The notes: generated from the letters alone by a model not told the origin. DNA of 15,566 nt from JBEKSX01 sp049516635 (GCA_049516635.1 JBEKSX010000072.1:1-15566), one strand, 5' to 3'. Positions 8,585-15,241 are shown, numbered from the stretch's first letter. Program-made: numbers and translations.

Positions 8585-9493
8585 ATGTATGATATTACCG
8601 GGTTTGAACAGGTAAATTGCCTTCTTTGCGGAAGTTCCTGCTACAAAGTTCTGCTAAAACACAATACCAACGTTGTAAAATGCCTTGATTGCGGGTTTGT
8701 TTATTCCAATCCCAGAATTAAAGAAGAGTACAACAGACAGAACATTTCCGGTCAGGGTGATTTTGATATAGTAAGATATAATGCATTGAGGGACCATGAG
8801 ATACCCAGATTCAATGAACAGCTTAAAAAGATAGAAAAGATAAAAGATCACGGAAAGATACTGGATATAGGATGCGGCAACGGAAATTTTTTGGAGTGTG
8901 CCAAACACCGGGGATGGGAAACATACGGTGTTGATATTAATCCTTCTTCACTTAAACCCTGCTCAAAGTTCGGAAGTATATACATCGGAACTGTTCACGA
9001 AGCTAAGTATCAGGATGATTTTTTTGATGTAATATTTTCCAGCTCGACATTTTATTATTTGACCGATCCACTCGTATTCCTGAAAGAAACAACGAGGATT
9101 CTGAAGCCCGGGGGACTTATATTTATTACAGGTATACTTAATATTAAATCATTGGCAGCAAGAATTAACATTGAACGTTACATCCGACCTTACCCTCCTG
9201 AACAGGTCAGCTTTTACTTTGATAAAAAACACCTTAAAATTCTTATGAATAGATCCGGTTTGAAGAAAATCACGTTACGAACATCCGGGCTGGGAAGCGG
9301 ACGCGTAAAACTATCCGTCAAGGGTAATAATGAAGAAAGTAATGTTCGCAAAGAAAACGTCCGATCGGCAGTTCAAAAAGATTCCTTAAACAGAAATATA
9401 TTTAAAAGGATGGCCAGATCTGTAGTGAACGGGTTTCTAGACTTTTTTGGGCTCGGATATCATATTACGATGTATGCTTCAAAAGAAAAGTAG
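8585..9493 (+). CDS. Class I SAM methyltransferase with N-terminal four-cysteine zinc-ribbon-like motif
   Basis: The 302-residue protein opens with a CxxC...CxxC pair (Cys12, Cys15, Cys33, Cys36) ending in CLDCGFVYSNPR, a metal-binding knuckle common in Methyltransf_23-type proteins that often act in polysaccharide or secondary metabolism. The SAM-binding motif I, KILDIGCGNGNFLECA, is at about residues 91-106. The ribose-binding acidic residue is in YGVDINPSS, and a motif-III-like FLKETTRILKPGGLIFITG follows. PPEQVSFYFDKKHLKILM resembles the substrate-side region of this group. No membrane segment or signal peptide is seen. It starts 92 nt after hemL and may be transcribed separately. The substrate cannot be deduced. 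A link to heme metabolism is possible only by proximity. Confidence 0.85.
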   Translation: MYDITGFEQVNCLLCGSSCYKVLLKHNTNVVKCLDCGFVYSNPRIKEEYNRQNISGQGDFDIVRYNALRDHEIPRFNEQLKKIEKIKDHGKILDIGCGNGNFLECAKHRGWETYGVDINPSSLKPCSKFGSIYIGTVHEAKYQDDFFDVIFSSSTFYYLTDPLVFLKETTRILKPGGLIFITGILNIKSLAARINIERYIRPYPPEQVSFYFDKKHLKILMNRSGLKKITLRTSGLGSGRVKLSVKGNNEESNVRKENVRSAVQKDSLNRNIFKRMARSVVNGFLDFFGLGYHITMYASKEK

Positions 9494-9546
9494 TTTAAAG
9501 TTATAATAAATATTTTCCATTCTTAGAATTTAATCACCTTAAAAAA

Positions 9547-12078
9547 ATGAGAAGATATCGCTATGTAATTTACGTTATACTCTTAATTAATTTTTCAGGA
9601 TTCGTTTATACTACCGAATTACCTACTATTGCCCAACCGCTTGTTGTAAAAGAATGGCAGTGTGCGGGACCTTTCGAAACAGGTGCACGTGAAGGTGCTG
9701 TAGATGCTTTGTTTCCGTGGGGTACAGATGAGCCTTATGGCGGTTATCCTTCCGCATTTGCAAACGGAGGAATGGTCGAATGGAAACCGGTAAAATCGGA
9801 TGCAGACGGCAATGTGACGGCGGTCTTCTCCAATGCTCCATGGACAGTGCTCGGAGAAAGCTGGGGCGTAGTGGGGATTAACTATAGTGCAGTTTGTAAA
9901 GGGTACTTAGATTCAGATAAGAAATATAAAGTGAAGATAAATAGCAAGGGTGTCAGGAGCGTGTCTTTAAACGGTATGAATGTGATGACCGATTATTACG
10001 GTTTCAAAAGATGGGAACCGCCGGTCATTCTCGAAAGCGGGAAGAATGAAATTATACTTAAATTAAATTCCTACGATGATACTGTACAGTTTAGTTTTTC
10101 GTTCCTTCCAGATTCCGATGATATAAGGATAGTTTCGAATGACGTCACCTATCCCGATGCTGTTGAGAATACTATAGTAGATAGCTGGATAGGGATACCA
10201 ATTGTGAATTGCACGGATGAATGGTTAAAGAATATCAGCGTGGAGATTGGAGGAAGTGAGTATTATGCAAATAATGGTATTGATAATATTTCCATCCCAC
10301 CACTGGGAGTAATAAAGGTCCCTGTTAAATTGCAAAGTACAAAATCATTTCCTATGGTGACCGATAAAAAAGAGAAGAATTTTATTGAACTTAATATCAA
10401 AGTACACGATGACGGAAAGTTGTATACAAAAGAGAGTACTATCAAGATCCCGCTCAAACGTCACAATGAAAACAGAAGAGAAACATTTTTAAGCAAAATA
10501 GATAACTCCGTACAATTTTACGGATTAAAAGAACCAACCGATTTTGATCCCGCAAAGCAATACGGAATGATATTTACTTTACATGGTGCGGGAGTTGATG
10601 CATTAGGACAGGTGGGCGCTTATGCTCCGAGGGACTGGGCTTTTGTAGTAGCACCGACCAACAGGAGGGAATACGGCTTTAACTGGCAGGAGCAAGGGAG
10701 AATGGATGCACTTGAAGTTTTAGAGGTGGTTAAATCAAGATACCCTATCGATGATAACAGGATAATGCTTACAGGTCACTCGATGGGCGGGCACGGAGCC
10801 TGGCATTTTGGTACTTTCTATGCTGATAAGTTTGCGGCATTTGCACCCGCTTGCGGGTGGATGAGCATTGATATGTACATTCCGATGTTCTTAACAAAAT
10901 ACAATACTTATGCTCCCCCCGGATTAAAAAGTATCTGGGAGCTGGGATATTTACCTGACAGACCGCAATTAAGCCTGAAAAACCTGTTCAACCTGCCCTC
11001 AATGATAATGATAGCTGGAGCAGACGATAATGTCCCTCCGGTTCATGGAAGATTATTTGCTGAATCATTACGCAGGCTCGGTATAAATCCCGAAGTTCAT
11101 GATATCCCCGGAAAACCCCACTGGTTCGATGACGATACGGTGAGACCTGGAGCAGATGTGACGGATGCAATATTCTTTGAGGATTTTTATAAGAATAAGG
11201 TAAGGGAGGGCTATCCTGAAGAAGTGAAATTTTTTATGACGGATGCTGCTGTTACGGATCACCTGTATTGGATAAAGATTGCAGATACGTATAAATTTCT
11301 TGAGCCTGCAGAAGTTGATGCGAAGTGGATAGATAATAATTATCTGGATATTACCAGCAGGAATGTTTCGATGATGGAAATAATATTGAAACAGCAAAAT
11401 GCTTCACAGGTGAACGTGAATTGGAATGGGAATGCAATTACATTTACACCAACGGATGGTGTTCTGCAGATAAAAGATCCGGATTTCGTTCCCGTTTCGG
11501 GCAAATTAACTAAAGAGATTGTTCCCGGACCGATGAAACGAGCATATATGAATCCGTTTGTGATAGTGATAGGCTCAAATACCGATGAGCAGACGTTTAA
11601 TTCATATCTAAATGCTGCGAGACAGCAATCCGTTTTCTGGTGGTATAATGCAAATGGGTATGTGGAAATAATGACGGATAAAGATGCTTCTCCGGAAAAG
11701 ATCAAAGATAAGAATCTTATTCTTATAGGAACACAGGAAGATAACTCATTATTGAGGGAGAAGATCGCACTTACACCCGTACAGGTAAGCGGGCAGGGAG
11801 TTTACATCGACGGCAATGAGATCGCGAGAGGGGAGTATGCAGTAAAATTCATCTATCCGGATACATCAAATAATAACCGGCTGATATTATTTTCTACAGG
11901 CACAAGCAGTAAATATGCTCTTCTCGCTGAAGCTTTTCAAGCATACGCTACTTCGAGCGGGTTACCCGATTTAATAATCTTTGATGAGAAAGTGAGGGAG
12001 TTCGGATTTGGAGGACTTACCGCTGCAGGGTATTTTAACAAAGCATGGAGATTTGATAAGAGTTTGTGTTATTATTAA
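9547..12078 (+). CDS. Secreted alpha/beta-hydrolase, esterase or S9-peptidase-like, multidomain
   Basis: This 843-residue protein has an N-terminal signal-like segment (RRYRY followed by the hydrophobic VIYVILLINFSGFVY), so it is probably exported. Residues about 36-190 look like a beta-rich accessory region (VRSVSLNGMNV, ILESGKNEIILKLNS) resembling a carbohydrate-binding-type sandwich; that reading is weak. Residues about 320-550 form an alpha/beta-hydrolase of the PHB-depolymerase/feruloyl-esterase or prolyl-oligopeptidase kind: MIFTLHGAG oxyanion region, nucleophile Ser412 in TGHSMGGHGAW, Asp493 or Asp494 in IAGADDNVPP, and His525 in PGKPHWF. The catalytic triad is complete. Residues about 560-843 are a long C-terminal part that I do not recognise; it lacks an obvious type IX secretion signal. 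The most likely role is hydrolysis of an ester, possibly in an extracellular polysaccharide. Substrate unknown. Confidence 0.82.
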   Translation: MRRYRYVIYVILLINFSGFVYTTELPTIAQPLVVKEWQCAGPFETGAREGAVDALFPWGTDEPYGGYPSAFANGGMVEWKPVKSDADGNVTAVFSNAPWTVLGESWGVVGINYSAVCKGYLDSDKKYKVKINSKGVRSVSLNGMNVMTDYYGFKRWEPPVILESGKNEIILKLNSYDDTVQFSFSFLPDSDDIRIVSNDVTYPDAVENTIVDSWIGIPIVNCTDEWLKNISVEIGGSEYYANNGIDNISIPPLGVIKVPVKLQSTKSFPMVTDKKEKNFIELNIKVHDDGKLYTKESTIKIPLKRHNENRRETFLSKIDNSVQFYGLKEPTDFDPAKQYGMIFTLHGAGVDALGQVGAYAPRDWAFVVAPTNRREYGFNWQEQGRMDALEVLEVVKSRYPIDDNRIMLTGHSMGGHGAWHFGTFYADKFAAFAPACGWMSIDMYIPMFLTKYNTYAPPGLKSIWELGYLPDRPQLSLKNLFNLPSMIMIAGADDNVPPVHGRLFAESLRRLGINPEVHDIPGKPHWFDDDTVRPGADVTDAIFFEDFYKNKVREGYPEEVKFFMTDAAVTDHLYWIKIADTYKFLEPAEVDAKWIDNNYLDITSRNVSMMEIILKQQNASQVNVNWNGNAITFTPTDGVLQIKDPDFVPVSGKLTKEIVPGPMKRAYMNPFVIVIGSNTDEQTFNSYLNAARQQSVFWWYNANGYVEIMTDKDASPEKIKDKNLILIGTQEDNSLLREKIALTPVQVSGQGVYIDGNEIARGEYAVKFIYPDTSNNNRLILFSTGTSSKYALLAEAFQAYATSSGLPDLIIFDEKVREFGFGGLTAAGYFNKAWRFDKSLCYY

Positions 12079-12137
12079 TTCAAAAATTTCACAGTGCTTT
12101 ATTCTACATAATACGTTTAACTTTATAAAGTAATTAT

Positions 12138-12282
12138 ATGAACGATCAATCTAATTTAGTAAAGGCAATCTTTATCAGTTAGTTTTATGATAGGTCTTGG
12201 CTTGGGTATTGGTACAGAAGCTGGTAATCTTTATTTAAAACATCTGGTTGCTAAAGAGACACCTGAATTAGAAAGTGAGTAA
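12138..12282 (+). pseudogene. Small single-pass membrane-protein-like ORF split by a +1 frameshift
   Basis: ATG 12138 opens a 14-codon peptide (MNDQSNLVKAIFIS) that stops at TAG 12180-12182. The frame one base further continues in a coherent way from about 12184 as FMIGLGLGIGTEAGNLYL and on to TAA at 12280-12282. Removing one T near 12179-12180 would join the two parts into a 47-residue protein with a charged N-terminus, a hydrophobic stretch of about 15 residues (AIFISSFMIGLGLGIG) and a hydrophilic tail ending ETPELESE. The combined shape looks like a real small membrane protein. It ends 8 nt before the following methyltransferase gene. I do not recognise the family. It may be a decayed gene or a sequencing indel; alternatively only the short ORF from ATG 12187 (31 residues) is expressed. 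Confidence 0.45.
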
Positions 12283-12290
12283 TTTTTTTC

Positions 12291-13103
12291 ATGATGAATG
12301 AAGATAAATTAATAGAGATTAACAAAAATCTCTGGAACGGTAAAACCCCGATCCATGTCAAATCCGATTTCTATGATGTAGATGGTTTCAAGAAGGGAAA
12401 AACATCTTTGAATTTTCCTGAAATAGAAGCACTTGGAAACGTGAAAGATAAATCGATACTTCATCTTCAATGTCATTTTGGTTTAGATACATTGTCACTG
12501 GCACGGCAAGGCGCGAAGGCTACCGGAATCGACCTATCAGATAAAGCAATAGAGACAGCAAAATCATTGAACTCCGAGCTTGGATTAGACGCCGAGTTTA
12601 TTTGCACCAATCTTTATGACCTGAAAAATTATCTGAATAAGAAGTTTGATATAGTATTTACATCTTATGGAGTTACCTGCTGGCTTCCCGATCTCGATAA
12701 GTGGGCGGAAATAATTTCTTACTATTTAAAAGAGGATGGAATGTTTTATATGATAGAATTCCATCCTATACTCTGCATGTACGATGAAAATTTTGAAAAA
12801 TTAAAATATTCATATTTTAATAGGGGTCCGATAATAGAAGAACAAAAAGGGACATATACTGACAGAGGCGCAGAATTCAAACAGAGATCCTGCGAATGGT
12901 CCCATTCTATAAGTGAGGTAATGGGTTCATTGCTGAAAAAAGGATTTAAGATAGTCTCGTTCGAAGAATTTCCCTTCAGTGTTTACAATTGCTTTAATAA
13001 AATGGTAAAAGATGAACACGGTTTCTGGGAAATCGAGGGACTGGAAGACATAATTCCGATGATGTATTCCATCAAAGCTGTTAAGGATATTATGCAATTG
13101 TAG
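12291..13103 (+). CDS. Class I SAM-dependent methyltransferase, substrate unknown
   Basis: This is a 270-residue cytoplasmic protein with a Rossmann-type methyltransferase core. Motif I is the divergent ILHLQCHFGLDTLSLARQGA (from about residue 56), characteristic of a subgroup common in Bacteroidota-like genomes. It is followed by ATGIDLSDKAIETAK (acidic ribose-binding Asp81), FDIVFTSYGVTCWLPDLDKW and YYLKEDGMFYMIEFHPIL. The N-terminus INKNLWNGKTPIHVKSDFYD resembles the start of this subgroup, whose members act on small molecules. Two adjacent ATGs (12291 and 12294) are possible starts; the choice changes one residue. It is unrelated in detail to the methyltransferase at 8585, having no cysteine knuckle. 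The preceding small ORF ends 8 nt upstream and might be cotranscribed. Confidence 0.85.
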   Translation: MMNEDKLIEINKNLWNGKTPIHVKSDFYDVDGFKKGKTSLNFPEIEALGNVKDKSILHLQCHFGLDTLSLARQGAKATGIDLSDKAIETAKSLNSELGLDAEFICTNLYDLKNYLNKKFDIVFTSYGVTCWLPDLDKWAEIISYYLKEDGMFYMIEFHPILCMYDENFEKLKYSYFNRGPIIEEQKGTYTDRGAEFKQRSCEWSHSISEVMGSLLKKGFKIVSFEEFPFSVYNCFNKMVKDEHGFWEIEGLEDIIPMMYSIKAVKDIMQL

Positions 13104-13149
13104 AGATAGGAAAAAGTTGTTATTTTTGTCAGGATTCTGCCCGTAGTTC

Positions 13150-13163
13150 TCCGCCGCGGCGGA
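13150..13163. repeat. Perfect 14-nt GC palindrome in tRNA remnant
   Basis: TCCGCCGCGGCGGA reads the same on both strands and replaces three D-loop bases relative to the intact tRNA copy. It shares its CCGCC/GGCGG arms with the hairpins at 13189-13203 and 13364-13376. Confidence 0.85.
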
Positions 13164-13188
13164 TGGATAGAACGAGTGACGGAGTTTA

Positions 13189-13203
13189 CCCGCCTCTGGC
13201 GGG
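13189..13203. repeat. GC-rich hairpin CCCGCC-TCT-GGCGGG inserted at anticodon-loop position
   Basis: Perfect 6-bp arms flank a 3-nt loop. It lies at the same point of the tRNA sequence as the hairpin at 13364-13376 in the other remnant, framed by TGACGGAG before and GGATCAGAA after. No T-run follows, so it is not a typical terminator. Confidence 0.8.
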
Positions 13204-13226
13204 GATCAGAAATTGAGATTTAAAAT

Positions 13227-13300
13227 GCGCCCGTAGTTCAACTGGATAGAACGTCTGACTACGGATCAGAAGGTTGAGGGTTCAATTCCTTCCGGGCGTA
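13227..13300 (+). tRNA. trnR: tRNA-Arg (anticodon ACG)
   Basis: A full cloverleaf can be drawn by hand. The acceptor is GCGCCCG/CGGGCGT (13227-13233 with 13293-13299; the 1-72 pair is a G-U wobble). The D-stem is GTTC/GAAC. The anticodon stem is TCTGA/TCAGA around loop CTACGGA, giving anticodon ACG at 13261-13263. The variable region is AGGTT, and the T-stem is GAGGG/CCTTC with loop TTCAATT. The discriminator is A73 and CCA is not encoded (CAA follows). ACG with A34 (normally edited to inosine) reads CGN arginine codons. The GTTC/GAAC D-stem is a compensated variant of the usual GCTC/GAGC, supporting selection for structure. It is flanked by broken copies of itself on both sides. Confidence 0.93.
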
Positions 13301-13316
13301 CAAGGATTTACTTCGG
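13263..13316 (+). repeat. Direct repeat, upstream copy (tRNA 3' half plus downstream flank)
   Basis: The first 41 nt (13263-13303) are identical to 13377-13417, offset 114 nt. The similarity continues through TTTACTTC to 13316 with two mismatches. It covers the anticodon-stem 3' side, variable loop, T-arm, acceptor 3' strand and the flank. Confidence 0.88.
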
Positions 13317-13338
13317 TGCTTTCCTTACCTTGTCGAAA

Positions 13339-13414
13339 GGATAGAACGACTGACGGAGCATGTCCGCCGCAGGCGGGGATCAGAAGGTTGAGGGTTCAAT
13401 TCCTTCCGGGCGTA
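13339..13414 (+). pseudogene. Degraded tRNA-Arg-like copy lacking the 5' half, with anticodon-loop insert
   Basis: It starts at GGATAGAACG (D-loop and D-stem 3' side) and has an ACTGA anticodon-stem strand. It then carries CGGAGCATG plus a CCGCC-GCA-GGCGG hairpin where the anticodon loop should be, and a perfect 3' half through the acceptor strand CGGGCGTA. The 5' acceptor and D-arm are replaced by unrelated sequence containing CCTTGTCGAAAGG. With no 5' acceptor strand it should not be a working tRNA. Confidence 0.72.
13364..13376. repeat. GC-rich hairpin CCGCC-GCA-GGCGG
   Basis: Five-base-pair arms, extendable by a T-G pair, with a 3-nt loop. It occupies the same tRNA position as the hairpin at 13189-13203 but with a different loop and spacer; stem sequence is conserved while loop sequence is not. 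Confidence 0.78.
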
Positions 13415-13430
13415 CAAAGATTTACTTCAG
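13377..13430 (+). repeat. Direct repeat, downstream copy, running into the outer-membrane protein gene
   Basis: Second copy of the 13263-13316 repeat. Its last nine bases (13422-13430) lie inside the minus-strand gene that ends at 13422, supplying its stop codon and last two codons. The shared flank therefore probably originated here and was duplicated together with the tRNA half. Confidence 0.85.
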
Positions 13431-14096
13431 CATATTATCCGCATCAAAAAGACCGAAGCCCAAACGCAGACCCAATTCAGTGTTTCTCATATATCCTGAA
13501 TTCGAAGTGTATGATTTGGTAAGATCGGGATTAAAATAGAATTCTAATGAAAAGAGGAAAAAGTCCATTCCTTTAGCTATGCCTATACCGGATGAGATAC
13601 TAAAAGTTTGTTTTTTCGAATTATCGAATACATTCTCAAAACCTGCACTGATATTTTTTCCGATACGGAAGCTGCCTTCAAACCCGCCATAAACATAAAA
13701 CAACCACGTTTGATACGGCAATCTGAATCTCTCCGTTATGGCTATTGTTGTCCATGTAACATCATTTTTGACAGAACTAGTCCCCACTACTTCCCTTAAT
13801 TCATTATATACCGGGTAATTGAATTTAGTCGATTTGAATTTAATTCCCCAATTAACATTTGTAGAAATAAATCTCCTGTTCAAAAATTCACCATAGAGAC
13901 CTAACTGAAATGTCAGAGAGGTGGGTTGATAGTATGACGTATCAAGAACAGGATCGGGATGTACCCAGCCGTATGTATTCGTGGCATAACCGAATTTCAA
14001 TCCATACCCGGTGATTTTTTGCGCATATGTTTCTAATGGATGTATGAAGAGTAAAAATAAGACTGCTGTTAAAAGATATTGAATGTGTTTCACCAA
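13422..14096 (-). CDS. Outer-membrane beta-barrel protein, function unknown
   Basis: The 224-residue protein has a clear signal peptide: charged MVKHIQY, hydrophobic LLTAVLFLLFIH and a likely cleavage after TYA (residue 25, before QKITG). The rest alternates short glycine- and aromatic-rich strands (GYGLKFGYATNTYGW, WLFYVYGGFEGSFRIG, NTELGLRLGFGLF), as in small beta-barrel proteins of Bacteroidota-like outer membranes. It ends DADNMLK and not with the terminal aromatic residue seen in many barrels. No specific family is recognised. It is transcribed towards the tRNA region, convergent with the methyltransferase gene. Its last codons lie within a repeat derived from the tRNA flank. A TAnnTTTG-type promoter candidate lies about 33 nt upstream of its ATG. 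Confidence 0.75.
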   Translation of the reverse strand: MVKHIQYLLTAVLFLLFIHPLETYAQKITGYGLKFGYATNTYGWVHPDPVLDTSYYQPTSLTFQLGLYGEFLNRRFISTNVNWGIKFKSTKFNYPVYNELREVVGTSSVKNDVTWTTIAITERFRLPYQTWLFYVYGGFEGSFRIGKNISAGFENVFDNSKKQTFSISSGIGIAKGMDFFLFSLEFYFNPDLTKSYTSNSGYMRNTELGLRLGFGLFDADNMLK

Positions 14097-14381
14097 TTGC
14101 GAGTATTTCTATTCATTAATAATTAACACAAACTTACAGTGAAATGTCATAATATACAAGCGATGTGTGAAGTGTAAGTATATTTCATGGCAGTTTCCCT
14201 TGTTTGTTTTTCATCTTATTGTATTTATTTTAATACTTGATACTTATAAAACAATTCACGGAATCCGGGATTATATTAACAGACTGATATATGCGATATT
14301 AGATAAATTTTATTTTTGATATTAATTTTGCTCAATTCCGGGGAAAAAAGATTGATCAGATCGTTAGGGATTTCTGCAAGT
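14097..14381. other. Intergenic region between two minus-strand genes
   Basis: These 285 bases are A/T-rich with no supported gene. The end nearest the outer-membrane protein gene holds its likely promoter. I see no convincing terminator for the DUF116-like gene that ends at 14382. Confidence 0.6.
14129..14160 (-). promoter_or_regulatory. Bacteroidota-type promoter candidate for the outer-membrane protein gene
   Basis: On the minus strand TAAGTTTG (14136-14129) matches the TAnnTTTG -7 element of Bacteroidota sigma factors. A CTTG (14160-14157), resembling the TTTG -33 element, precedes it by 20 nt. Transcription would begin some 25 nt ahead of the ATG at 14096. This is motif-based only. Confidence 0.45.
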
Positions 14382-15197
14382 TCAGCCGCCGATCAATTTC
14401 TCCAGATGTTTAAGGTTCGTTGTAGTCTGATAATATTCTCCCATCCATCTGCGGCACCTGTTGGCATCGATGGGCTGACCGATAACAGGTACGTCCAATC
14501 TCATGCATAAATTCATTCCGCGGACCAGCTCGGGCAGGCAAGCCATTCCAAACACACCGATCGTTCTTCTCTGTGCCTTGAGCTTTCTGAAGAGCGATTT
14601 CAGATTTGCTTCCATCCACAGATACGCCTTTATATCATACTTAGCCAGTAATGCAGTAACGTTATTGATAAAACATTTCTTCGAACACTTCTGGCACACA
14701 AAATCTATCCCATCCGTTTTTGCTTTGCAATTCTTATCGATGTCATGCAGGCAGTAGGGGAGGAATCCCAATTTTATTTCTGCTTTGCTGAAACTATTTT
14801 TGTACAGCCTGTTGACCAGCTCGATCTCAAGCATATAGAGATGATATTGCTCCTCTATGGTCGAGATAGTTCTATCAAACCTTTTCCTGATTGTTAATCC
14901 TTTCAGGTGCGATTCGAGAGGAGTAGTGTATTCGGAAAGAGAATCCCTCAATGTATGCACTATAAAGCTTAACACATCCTCACCGTCGGATCTCGCGGAT
15001 ATTTTTCTTAATCCCCTCCGTCTCTTAGAAGCATACCTTATTATCTGTAGCACTTCCTTTATGTTGCCATTGAGTGATAAGAACGAATCTGCCAGTGTGC
15101 TAATTTTTTCATAGAAAGTATCGGATGATTTGTTATTTCCGTACAATGTGAAAGTTTTACCAAGAAGCGGGGTTACTATTTTTTCCGATACAACCAT
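14382..15197 (-). CDS. DUF116-like cysteine-rich protein
   Basis: Starting at ATG 15197 gives 271 residues. A TTG at 15203 would add two residues and is less likely. The N-terminal half (to about 140) is helical and basic (YASKRRRGLRKISARS, LTIRKRFDRT). The C-terminal half carries the DUF116 pattern: LPYCLHDIDKNCKAK, FVCQKCSKKCFINNV, then a Rossmann-like TIGVFGMACLPELVRGM and VPVIGQPIDANRCRRW. Cysteines at about 149, 157, 168, 171, 175, 220, 231 and 248 suggest metal or Fe-S binding. DUF116 proteins have no established biochemical role that I can cite. No signal peptide is seen. A 7-5-7 inverted repeat lies just upstream. The family assignment is from motif memory and is fairly confident; the function is unknown. 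Confidence 0.72.
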   Translation of the reverse strand: MVVSEKIVTPLLGKTFTLYGNNKSSDTFYEKISTLADSFLSLNGNIKEVLQIIRYASKRRRGLRKISARSDGEDVLSFIVHTLRDSLSEYTTPLESHLKGLTIRKRFDRTISTIEEQYHLYMLEIELVNRLYKNSFSKAEIKLGFLPYCLHDIDKNCKAKTDGIDFVCQKCSKKCFINNVTALLAKYDIKAYLWMEANLKSLFRKLKAQRRTIGVFGMACLPELVRGMNLCMRLDVPVIGQPIDANRCRRWMGEYYQTTTNLKHLEKLIGG

Positions 15198-15200
15198 AAA

Positions 15201-15219
15201 CAAATTTGCCTAAAATTTG
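15201..15219. promoter_or_regulatory. Inverted repeat upstream of the DUF116-like gene
   Basis: CAAATTT-GCCTA-AAATTTG is a perfect 7-5-7 inverted repeat lying 4 nt before the ATG. It could be an operator or a start-site hairpin. In A/T-rich DNA it could also be chance. Confidence 0.3.
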
Positions 15220-15241
15220 TGAAGAATGGAATGAAAAAAAT

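Larger units (their letters stand above)
13139..13226 (+). pseudogene. Degraded tRNA-Arg-like copy with two palindromic inserts
   Basis: This segment matches the neighbouring tRNA-Arg piece by piece: GCCCGTAGTTC (acceptor and D-arm 5' side), TGGATAGAACG (D-loop and 3' side), then GGATCAGAA and a diverged variable/T-arm region (ATTGAGATT). In the D-loop, AAC is replaced by the perfect 14-nt palindrome TCCGCCGCGGCGGA (13150-13163). The anticodon loop is replaced by a segment holding the hairpin CCCGCC-TCT-GGCGGG (13189-13203). The 3' acceptor strand is missing, so it cannot form a tRNA cloverleaf. It directly abuts the intact tRNA. Confidence 0.7.

Noticed and set aside
13189..13203. Rho-independent terminator for the methyltransferase gene
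   Set aside because: The hairpin is strong but no T-run follows it, and an equivalent hairpin is found inside the second tRNA remnant.
13139..13414. CRISPR array
   Set aside because: The repeats are tRNA-derived, irregularly spaced, too few and without regular spacers or cas genes.
13339..13414. Intron-containing functional tRNA
   Set aside because: Although the insert sits in the anticodon loop, the 5' acceptor strand and most of the D-arm are missing, so no cloverleaf can form.
13274..13522. 82-codon plus-strand ORF across the tRNA repeats
   Set aside because: It is translated from tRNA and repeat sequence and its repeated peptide simply mirrors the DNA repeat; it also overlaps the outer-membrane protein gene on the other strand.
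14736..15114. Plus-strand ORFs opposite the DUF116-like gene
   Set aside because: They lack family-like motifs and lie antisense to a gene with a clear cysteine-motif pattern.
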